Source: Thermodesulfovibrionia bacterium (lineage in GTDB: Bacteria; Nitrospirota; Thermodesulfovibrionia; UBA6902). Taken from it: a stretch of 5,733 nt of DNA. Location: positions 1-5,733 of the forward strand of contig CAMYJJ010000191.1 in the NCBI GenBank assembly GCA_947258735.1. Direction: 5' to 3'. Positions 1 through 4,435 of the stretch are shown here, in pieces (position 1 is the first letter of the stretch; each line of letters opens with the position of its first letter). The position numbers and the translations under genes are program-made. The notes beneath the pieces were generated by a model, which did no database searches, was not told the origin of the DNA, and saw only the letters and a program-made list of their open reading frames with translations.

Positions 1-741
1 TGACCGCTCTATGACCATTTCAGCAACCTGGAGATGCCTCTGTGGCGGTTCATCAAAGGTAGAGCTGATTATTTCAGCATTTACCTGTCTCTTCCAGTCT
101 GTAACTTCCTCAGGTCTTTCATCAATAAGCAGCACAATTAAGTGGACATCCGGATGGTTCTTAACAACCGCTTTTGCCAGAGACTGCAGAAGCATTGTTT
201 TACCGGTCCGGGGAGATGCAACGATCATTCCCCTCTGTCCCATTCCGATCGGTGTAACAAGGCTCATTATCCTTGTGGAATAATCTTCCTTTTTATATTC
301 AAGGGCAATGGCTTCTGTTGGATAGTAAGGGATCAGGTTGTCAAACAGGGGCCTCTCAATGCTTGAGTCAGGTGACTCATGGTTTACCGCTTCAACCTTG
401 AGCAGGGCAAAATATCGCTCGCTCTCTTTTGGCGGTCTGATCTGACCGGTGACAAGGTCTCCTGTTCTTAGGTTAAACCGTCTTATCTGTGAGGGTGATA
501 CATATATATCATCCGGGCCCGGGAGATAACTGTAATTGGGTGAACGGAGAAATCCAAACCCGTCAGGCAGAATCTCCAGCACCCCTTCTCCAAAAATAAG
601 CCCTGTTTTTTCGGTCTGGGCCTGCAATATGGCAAAAATCAGGTCCTGCTTTCTGAGACCCTTTGCTCCTTCAACACTCAATCCTTTAGCCACCTTAGTC
701 AACTCATCGATGGTTTTTTCCTTCAACTCCGTGATATTCAT
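1..741 (-). CDS. rho: Transcription termination factor Rho, N-terminal 247 residues (C-terminus beyond window)
   Basis: Rho is the hexameric RNA-dependent ATPase/helicase that releases nascent transcripts in the cytoplasm. The N-terminal helical segment (residues 1-45) is followed by the cold-shock-like RNA-binding domain. That domain carries the hallmark [10 protein letters not shown] (58-67) and [19 protein letters not shown] (74-92), nearly identical in sequence and numbering to E. coli Rho. The ATPase domain begins near 160: [17 protein letters not shown] (166-182) is the Walker A loop, [15 protein letters not shown] (201-215) contains the Walker B aspartate and catalytic glutamate, and [20 protein letters not shown] closes the visible part. 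The usual length is about 415-420 residues, so roughly 170 are missing, including the Q- and R-loops. ATG at 739-741 is chosen because AAGGAGA lies 4 nt upstream (746-752). An in-frame ATG 11 codons upstream (772-774) has only a weak purine tract. The P-loop reads ASPRTGKT where E. coli has APPKAGKT. The gene is transcribed divergently from cutA. Confidence 0.97.
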   Translation of the reverse strand, partial: MNITELKEKTIDELTKVAKGLSVEGAKGLRKQDLIFAILQAQTEKTGLIFGEGVLEILPDGFGFLRSPNYSYLPGPDDIYVSPSQIRRFNLRTGDLVTGQIRPPKESERYFALLKVEAVNHESPDSSIERPLFDNLIPYYPTEAIALEYKKEDYSTRIMSLVTPIGMGQRGMIVASPRTGKTMLLQSLAKAVVKNHPDVHLIVLLIDERPEEVTDWKRQVNAEIISSTFDEPPQRHLQVAEMVIERS

Positions 742-881
742 ACTGTCTCCTTGATTTTTGCTCTTATTCGCCATGGTATTTCAACTTCTCTTTTAAAGGG
801 AATACATGTTTTTGAAAAATGTGCCTTTGGAGGTTTTAACCTTTCAGCTCAAAAACGGGATTGTACAAAAGAAGAATTGTT
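742..881 (-). promoter_or_regulatory. Long 5' leader of rho mRNA
   Basis: If transcription starts near 881, rho has an untranslated leader of about 140 nt. Its first 33 nt contain more C than G (7 versus 3) and several pyrimidine runs, as expected of unstructured RNA that Rho can bind. Two small hairpins are possible: AGGTT/AACCT at 831-842 and an imperfect A/T-rich stem at 804-822. An in-leader ATG opens a four-codon reading frame that ends quickly. rho is known in E. coli to be autoregulated by Rho-dependent termination in its leader; that this leader does the same is inference. Confidence 0.4.
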
Positions 882-887
882 AAGCAA

Positions 888-916
888 ATAGTAAAACAGT
901 TTTATCTTTTTGTCAA
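888..916 (-). promoter_or_regulatory. Sigma-70-type promoter for rho
   Basis: Read on the minus strand, TTGACA (916-911) is followed by exactly 17 nt and then TACTAT (893-888). That is a perfect -35 box and a 5/6 -10 box at optimal spacing. Transcription would start near 881, about 140 nt before the rho start codon. It is the best promoter match in the window and points at rho. Activity is inferred from the sequence only. Confidence 0.75.
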
Positions 917-922
917 TACCAG

Positions 923-954
923 AGCCAATATTTTTTTACTCTCGAATATTGGCT
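923..954. repeat. Perfect 10-bp inverted repeat between rho and cutA
   Basis: AGCCAATATT (923-932) and its exact reverse complement AATATTGGCT (945-954) are separated by 12 nt. The dyad centre lies about 58 bp upstream of the inferred rho transcription start and 6 bp upstream of the -35 box. It could be an operator for a dimeric regulator, or a hairpin in a transcript running toward cutA. No T-run follows either arm, so a simple intrinsic terminator is unlikely. Confidence 0.65.
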
Positions 955-974
955 GGTGACGGCTTCCATTTCCA

Positions 975-1006
975 GAGGGGACACTTCCCGGGGGACGAGT
1001 TCCCTC
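975..1006. repeat. GGGGAC...TTCCC direct/inverted repeat pair upstream of cutA
   Basis: GGGGACACTTCCC (977-989) is followed almost at once by GGGGACGAGTTCCC (991-1004). The two are near-direct copies. Because each half is itself partly complementary, 975-1006 as a whole also forms an imperfect dyad with GAGGG and CCCTC at its ends. The segment is much more G+C-rich than its AT-rich surroundings. It resembles short dispersed intergenic repeats of the REP/MITE kind, but no transposase is visible and copy number elsewhere is unknown. Confidence 0.45.
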
Positions 1007-1045
1007 AATTTGCATTTTTCAGCAGCTCTCTGCAAAATATATTTC

Positions 1046-1378
1046 ATGTCTGAGCAGCCCCGGTCAGAACCTATTGTAGTATACATAACATCGCCTGCTG
1101 AAGATGAAGCAGCCGGTCTGGCCCGTGTACTTGTGGGGGAAAAACTTGCTGCCTGTGTCAACATAATACGTAATGTCCGTTCCATTTATTCCTGGCAGGG
1201 CACGGTAGAGGATGACACAGAGCTTCTCATGATAGTAAAGACTCAGCGTCATCTGTTTGACAGACTCGCAGCAAAGGTCAGGGAAATTCACAGCTATGAC
1301 GTGCCCGAAATTATCGCTTTGCCTATAGTAGAGGGTTCGCCGGATTATTTAAGGTGGATTAAGGAATCTACCGATTAA
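1046..1378 (+). CDS. cutA: CutA1 divalent-cation tolerance protein
   Basis: This 110-residue protein belongs to the CutA1 family of small trimeric ferredoxin-fold proteins linked to copper/divalent metal tolerance; their molecular role is not settled. Family blocks visible in order are IVVYITSP (10-17), LAACVNI (34-40), SIYSWQGTVEDD (46-57), IVKTQ (63-67), HSYDVPEIIALPI (82-94) and YLRWI near the C-terminus. The length is typical, about 105-115 residues. The frame is open back to a GTG at 956, but those 30 extra residues match nothing in the family and span the repeat at 975-1006. ATG 1046 is therefore preferred, giving the short MSEQP-type N-terminus usual for CutA. No Shine-Dalgarno sequence precedes either start. 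A weak TTGCAT-17-CAAAAT pair (1010-1038) would place a transcription start almost at the ATG. The gene lies 29 bp upstream of the OsmC-like gene and is probably co-transcribed with it. Confidence 0.93.
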   Translation: MSEQPRSEPIVVYITSPAEDEAAGLARVLVGEKLAACVNIIRNVRSIYSWQGTVEDDTELLMIVKTQRHLFDRLAAKVREIHSYDVPEIIALPIVEGSPDYLRWIKESTD

Positions 1379-1407
1379 CATCACCATCAGGGAGGAGTAG
1401 AATTAAC

Positions 1408-1848
1408 ATGGACGAGAATACCGTTGAGAACCTGGAGAATTCCATAAATGGCTATAAAAAAGAGATTCTTGAAGTTAATAAAGGGTCTCTGGAATGGGAA
1501 AAGGACCTGATCTTTAATGCCCGGACCCAGATGGGGTATGAAATCGAGTATGACGCCAATCTCCAGTGGGGATGTTCGCCGACTGAAACGCTCCTGTCAA
1601 GTGTTGCAGGATGCATGGCCATAGACGTCTTTTATTTTCTTAAAAAAATGAGAGCAGATATTAAGAGCTTTAAAATAGACTTCAGCGGCGTGAGAAAGCC
1701 GGACCCCCCGCAATATTATACATCCATTGATCTGCAGATCAATGTAACTGGTGAAGGAATTACCTCCAAAAAGATGGACCGGGCCATATCGTTATCACAC
1801 GACAAATACAACCGGTTACACAATAAACGAAGAATAGGTCTACGATAG
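1408..1848 (+). CDS. OsmC/Ohr-like protein with damaged C-terminus (probable internal deletion and frameshift)
   Basis: OsmC/Ohr proteins are small cytoplasmic dimers; many reduce organic peroxides using two cysteines. The family core is clear: LEWEKDLIFNART (28-40), GYEIEYDA (43-50), WGCSPTETLLSSVAGCMAIDV (54-74, first conserved cysteine C69), PPQYYTSIDLQINVTGEGI (100-118) and DRAISLSHDKY (124-134). Family members normally continue KY-C-S-V..LR and end in a last beta strand, with the second redox cysteine just after the Y. Here the frame instead gives a basic 12-residue tail (NRLHNKRRIGLR) and no cysteine. In the +1 frame, 1808-1837 reads TTGYTINEE-stop, which looks like the lost terminal strand. 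About a dozen residues' worth of DNA, not a multiple of three, therefore seem to be missing. The start is supported by GGGAGGAG ending 10 nt before the ATG. The N-terminus is about 25 residues longer than usual. The 3' end overlaps the convergent gene by 9 bp. Whether the product folds or works is doubtful. Confidence 0.85.
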   Translation: MDENTVENLENSINGYKKEILEVNKGSLEWEKDLIFNARTQMGYEIEYDANLQWGCSPTETLLSSVAGCMAIDVFYFLKKMRADIKSFKIDFSGVRKPDPPQYYTSIDLQINVTGEGITSKKMDRAISLSHDKYNRLHNKRRIGLR

Positions 1849-2196
1849 ACCAAAGGCCTGTTTAAGCCAGTCTGCAAGTTTATCCGTCACCGGATACATT
1901 CCCACAACACACTCACTCTCTACACAATGCATGGATTCCCGCAGGAGCTCCTCAGGGATTTCATAAATATACCCTACCGTCTTGCTGAAGGCATATTTCA
2001 GTTGTATTACAACAAGAGCTGGCCTGTCATTTATCAGATCCACATAAAACATGTACCCATGCGAAATATCAGCCGGCTTCCCAGACTCGTCAGAGGCGGA
2101 TCCCGGATCCACGAAAATTTTCGGGGTAATGTCCCACCGGATATTCTCAAGAAAATATTTGCTTTCTTTCAGCTTTTCAATGTTTAAAAGTTCCAT
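1840..2196 (-). CDS. Hypothetical protein, 118 residues
   Basis: I do not recognise a named family. The predicted soluble protein is acidic to neutral, with no signal peptide or membrane segment. The N-terminal 30 residues look helical and polar and contain MELLNIEKLKESKYFLENIRW. The central block DISHGYMFYVDLINDRPALVVIQLK (43-67) looks like two beta strands. A helix follows (IPEELLRESMHCVESECVVGM, 80-100, two cysteines at 91 and 96), and then a C-terminal helix DKLADWLKQAFGL. Composition and codon use look like genuine coding sequence, and its position between two convergent/divergent neighbours leaves it as a single-gene unit. No Shine-Dalgarno sequence precedes the ATG. Instead a TATAAT box ends 7 nt upstream, so a leaderless mRNA is possible. 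Its stop lies inside the shifted tail of the OsmC-like gene. Confidence 0.75.
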   Translation of the reverse strand: MELLNIEKLKESKYFLENIRWDITPKIFVDPGSASDESGKPADISHGYMFYVDLINDRPALVVIQLKYAFSKTVGYIYEIPEELLRESMHCVESECVVGMYPVTDKLADWLKQAFGLS

Positions 2197-2250
2197 CGGC
2201 GTTATTATAATATATTAATTCCATTTTTAATAATTTAATTAAAAGGAGGC
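2197..2250. promoter_or_regulatory. AT-rich divergent promoter region
   Basis: This 54-bp segment is very AT-rich and separates two divergent genes. ATTATAAT at 2204-2211 contains TATAAT on both strands: minus 2209-2204 for the hypothetical gene and plus 2206-2211 for the HIT gene. On the plus side TTTAAA (2183-2188) sits 17 nt upstream as a 4/6 -35 match. The minus side has no convincing -35. The two -10 boxes overlap, so the promoters could not be opened at the same time. Confidence 0.5.
2244..2249 (+). promoter_or_regulatory. Consensus ribosome binding site that fixes the HIT gene start
   Basis: AGGAGG ends 1 nt before the ATG at 2251 but 7 nt before the in-frame ATG at 2257. The first spacing is too short for initiation and the second is optimal, so translation should begin at 2257. 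Confidence 0.8.
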
Positions 2251-2256
2251 ATGGAC

Positions 2257-2598
2257 ATGAGTTGTTTATTCTGCAAAATCATAAAACAGGAAATACCGGC
2301 CAAAATCGTGCATGAGGATAATGATGTTCTCGCTTTTGAAGATGTAAATCCCCAGGCCCCGGTGCATGTGCTGGTCATCCCCCGCAAGCATATATCCACC
2401 ACTCTTGAAATCACTGATGATGATAATGAGCTTATCGGCAAAATGTATCAGGTGGCAGCGACTATTGCAAAAAACCGCAAAGTCGCAGACAGCGGATTCA
2501 GGCTCGTCATGAACTGCAACAAAGACGCCGGACAGACCGTCTTTCATATACACCTCCATATGCTTGCCGGCAGACCCATGAGCTGGCCACCCGGATAA
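2257..2598 (+). CDS. HIT family protein (HinT-type nucleotide hydrolase)
   Basis: HinT-type histidine triad proteins are cytoplasmic dimers that hydrolyse purine nucleoside phosphoramidates such as AMP-lysine. The 113-residue length is typical of the branch. The N-terminal CLFC (3-6) is the Cys-x2-Cys zinc half-site seen in many bacterial members. The nucleotide-binding core follows: DNDVLAFEDVNPQAPVHVLVIPRKHI (21-46). GFRLVMNCNKDAGQTVFHIHLHML holds the triad H97-x-H99-x-H101, with H99 the expected nucleophile. The protein ends in GRPMSWPPG, the usual C-terminal signature of the HinT subgroup. All catalytic features are intact. The start at 2257 is chosen from the ribosome binding site. It is divergent from the 118-residue hypothetical gene and is separated from the downstream glycosylase by a repeat-bearing gap, so it may be transcribed alone. 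Confidence 0.95.
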   Translation: MSCLFCKIIKQEIPAKIVHEDNDVLAFEDVNPQAPVHVLVIPRKHISTTLEITDDDNELIGKMYQVAATIAKNRKVADSGFRLVMNCNKDAGQTVFHIHLHMLAGRPMSWPPG

Positions 2599-2608
2599 GA
2601 CCGTGATC

Positions 2609-2632
2609 AGTAATGAGTGATGAGTAATGAGT
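2609..2632 (+). repeat. Left heptamer array (AGTAATG units)
   Basis: Three tandem 7-bp units, AGTAATG, AGTGATG and AGTAATG, followed by a partial AGT, begin 10 bp after the HIT stop codon. The 24-bp array is complementary to the array at 2737-2760, with three differences. Confidence 0.8.
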
Positions 2633-2736
2633 TGTTTTTTAGTATTTTTCCATAGAACCTGTTTATGTTCTTTCAGAAGACAGGTCCGGCATGACAGACA
2701 CAGAATACTTATGCTCAAACCTATTTGTCATCAGTT

Positions 2737-2764
2737 ACTCATCACACATTACTCATTACTCATT
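2737..2764 (+). repeat. Right heptamer array (ACTCATT units, inverted)
   Basis: Four tandem 7-bp units, ACTCATC, ACACATT, ACTCATT and ACTCATT, are the reverse complement of the left-array unit (AATGAGT). The array ends 13 bp before the glycosylase start codon, so it lies in that gene's immediate 5' region. With the left array it could form a 24-bp imperfect stem around a loop of about 104 nt. The intervening DNA (2633-2736) holds no gene; it has a T-rich start and a small ACCTGT/ACAGGT dyad (2657-2685). Confidence 0.8.
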
Positions 2765-2777
2765 ACACTATTGTTTG

Positions 2778-3434
2778 ATGGCAAAAAAAATTAGACCCGA
2801 CAAAAAAATACTGACAGACATATATAATGCTCTCTACAAATCATTCGGTCCCCAGCACTGGTGGCCGGGTGATTCTGCATTTGAAGTTGCTGTGGGTGCG
2901 ATACTGACACAAAACACAAACTGGGGCAATGTAGAAAAGGCCATTGCAAATATAAAAGCAGATACGTCCCTGAATGCCCGTGCTCTTCACAGGATGCCTC
3001 ATGAGAAGCTCGCTTCCTTAATCACCCCTGCCGGTTATTTTAATGTTAAGGCAAAGAGACTGAAGGCTTTTCTTGATTTCCTGTGCAATGATTTCAGGGG
3101 CAGCATGCAGCGATTGAAGAACACTGATACATCTTCTTTACGCAACAGGTTGCTCGCGGTATACGGCATCGGCCCGGAAACAGCAGATTCGATACTGCTT
3201 TATGCATTGGACAGGCCTGTGTTTGTAATCGATGCATATACCAGACGCGTCATGAGCAGGCACAGGCTGATTTCAGAGAAAGTTGAATATCATGACCTCC
3301 AGAAACTATTTCACAAATACCTGCCTCCGGATGTACAATTGTTCAATGAATATCACGCGTTATTTGTCATGGCCGGGAAATATTACTGTAAACCCATACC
3401 AAAATGCACAGGCTGTCCTCTTGAGGGGATGTAG
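2778..3434 (+). CDS. Endonuclease III-related HhH-GPD DNA glycosylase (MagIII-like)
   Basis: This 218-residue base-excision-repair glycosylase belongs to the HhH-GPD superfamily. The subgroup is recognisable from FGPQHWWPGDSAFEVAVGAILTQNT (23-47), which contains the damaged-base pocket region. The helix-hairpin-helix LLAVYGIGPETADSILLYAL (125-144) grips DNA. D152 in VFVIDAYTRRV is the catalytic aspartate. At the position of the endonuclease III catalytic lysine (GxGxKTA) there is E134 (GIGPETAD), as in MagIII-type 3-methyladenine glycosylases. Monofunctional base removal without lyase activity is therefore expected. Three C-terminal cysteines (C204-x5-C210-x2-C213) resemble the 4Fe-4S site, but the fourth ligand position is the stop codon. 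ATG 2778 gives the family-length N-terminus. The upstream in-frame ATG at 2691 would add 29 residues encoded largely by the repeat. No clear Shine-Dalgarno sequence is visible. The 3' end overlaps the next gene. Confidence 0.9.
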   Translation: MAKKIRPDKKILTDIYNALYKSFGPQHWWPGDSAFEVAVGAILTQNTNWGNVEKAIANIKADTSLNARALHRMPHEKLASLITPAGYFNVKAKRLKAFLDFLCNDFRGSMQRLKNTDTSSLRNRLLAVYGIGPETADSILLYALDRPVFVIDAYTRRVMSRHRLISEKVEYHDLQKLFHKYLPPDVQLFNEYHALFVMAGKYYCKPIPKCTGCPLEGM

Positions 3435-4431
3435 CTGTTTACTCGTTCTTCTTTTACTTCATCTGATGGCCACGACCGCATACTCCTTTAACGGACCTCT
3501 GCAGGTAAAAAACCAGTTCCCTATATTCCTCCATGCCAACCAGCCATATCTGGAAAGGGCCACTCCCGAAACCTCATTTTCTGCAGGCCTTTCTCATACC
3601 AGTGTCTTTACCGTACAAAATTCAGGTGGATGGGTCATTGATATGGATATGGAAATCACCGAGCTGCTCCTTCGGTACAGGCATTATTTTAAACCCTTTG
3701 GTGAGCTGGGTATTGAATTGCCCCTGATTGCATTTGGCAATGGCTTCCTGGACGGCGCTCTTGATTTTTATCATGATCTCATAGGCATTCCTGATCCCTA
3801 TGGCAGGAGTGGAAGACCGGAGAACAGTTTTCTGTATGAGATCAGACATGGTGACTTTAATCAATTACTGTCTGAAAGAGGTTCGGGACAACCGGGGACT
3901 ACCGCCCTCGTCCTTGGAGAGACAGGTGCTGGTGCAGGAGATCTCCGTTTGACCTTAAAAAGGCCTTTGCTTGTCGCAGACACGTACAGCCTGAGTATAA
4001 AAGGGGATCTTGAGCTGCCAACAGGCAATGCAAAGGAAGGGTATGGCAACGGAAACACTGACATCGGTGTTTCCCTGCTGTATGACAAACGTATATCAAA
4101 TACCATTATGTCTTACTGGAATATCGGCGCTGTATTTCCGGGCGATGTTGACGGGTACCGTATCATTGATTTAAAAAACTTTGTGTATGGCGGGTCAGCC
4201 ATCGAATTTGATATATGGAAGAAATGGGACCTGCTGCTTCATCTACAGGTTCAATCCCCTGTATATCCCGAAACAGACCTGCGTGCAATTGACGGGACCG
4301 CATATCTTCTGGCGTTTGGATGTCGCTATCATACAGGCAAAACAAGTCTCGAGTTCTCCATTACAGAAGATTTGAACGGTACAGGGGCACCCGACGTTAC
4401 TGCTCATATTTCATATAAAGTAAACTTATAA
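3421..4431 (+). CDS. DUF3187 family exported protein
   Basis: The frame encodes a protein matching the DUF3187 pattern: an N-terminal LQVKNQFPIFL block, alternating strand-like segments, and a LDFYHDLIGIPDPYGRSGRP-type motif near residues 115-135. The function is unknown. Export and the strand-rich, glycine/aromatic-rich body suggest an envelope, possibly outer-membrane, location. The start is uncertain. TTG at 3421 gives a textbook signal peptide (MRGCSCLLVLLLLHLMATTAYS, likely cut after AYS at residue 22) and 336 residues. The next in-frame ATG (3466) would remove the hydrophobic core, and the open frame back to 3283 adds sequence that shadows the glycosylase. Cysteines 4 and 6 precede the hydrophobic stretch, so this is not a lipoprotein signal. 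The 14-bp overlap with the glycosylase gene suggests translational coupling. The AddB-like gene starts 4 nt after the stop. Confidence 0.78.
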   Translation: MRGCSCLLVLLLLHLMATTAYSFNGPLQVKNQFPIFLHANQPYLERATPETSFSAGLSHTSVFTVQNSGGWVIDMDMEITELLLRYRHYFKPFGELGIELPLIAFGNGFLDGALDFYHDLIGIPDPYGRSGRPENSFLYEIRHGDFNQLLSERGSGQPGTTALVLGETGAGAGDLRLTLKRPLLVADTYSLSIKGDLELPTGNAKEGYGNGNTDIGVSLLYDKRISNTIMSYWNIGAVFPGDVDGYRIIDLKNFVYGGSAIEFDIWKKWDLLLHLQVQSPVYPETDLRAIDGTAYLLAFGCRYHTGKTSLEFSITEDLNGTGAPDVTAHISYKVNL

Positions 4432-4435
4432 ATGA

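Noticed and set aside
11..754. Plus-strand open frames over the rho region
   Set aside because: They are antisense shadows of a clearly identified Rho protein.
742..774. Upstream in-frame rho start at 772-774
   Set aside because: It has a weaker ribosome site than the ATG at 739-741, which starts at the canonical MNITELK. It cannot be fully excluded.
923..954. Dyad as an intrinsic terminator
   Set aside because: No T-run follows on either strand, and no gene ends nearby.
956..1045. Upstream GTG start extending CutA by 30 residues
   Set aside because: The extension has no family similarity, no ribosome binding site, and is encoded by the repeat region.
2251..2256. ATG 2251 as HIT gene start
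   Set aside because: It is only 1 nt from AGGAGG; the ATG two codons later has ideal spacing and gives the standard N-terminus.
2266..2718. Minus-strand open frame across the HIT gene and repeat gap
   Set aside because: It is antisense to the intact HIT gene and runs through repeats; there is no protein-like pattern.
2609..2764. CRISPR array
   Set aside because: The repeats are contiguous 7-mers without spacers, and there are only two short facing arrays.
2691..2777. Upstream ATG start extending the glycosylase by 29 residues
   Set aside because: The added residues are a translation of the heptamer repeats and spacer; the family begins near MAKKIRPDKK.
3283..3420. Longer DUF3187 reading frame inside the glycosylase gene
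   Set aside because: It is a shadow of the glycosylase coding sequence and would bury the signal peptide 46 residues deep.
3421..3486. Lipoprotein signal in the DUF3187 protein
   Set aside because: Its cysteines precede the hydrophobic stretch rather than following it in a lipobox.
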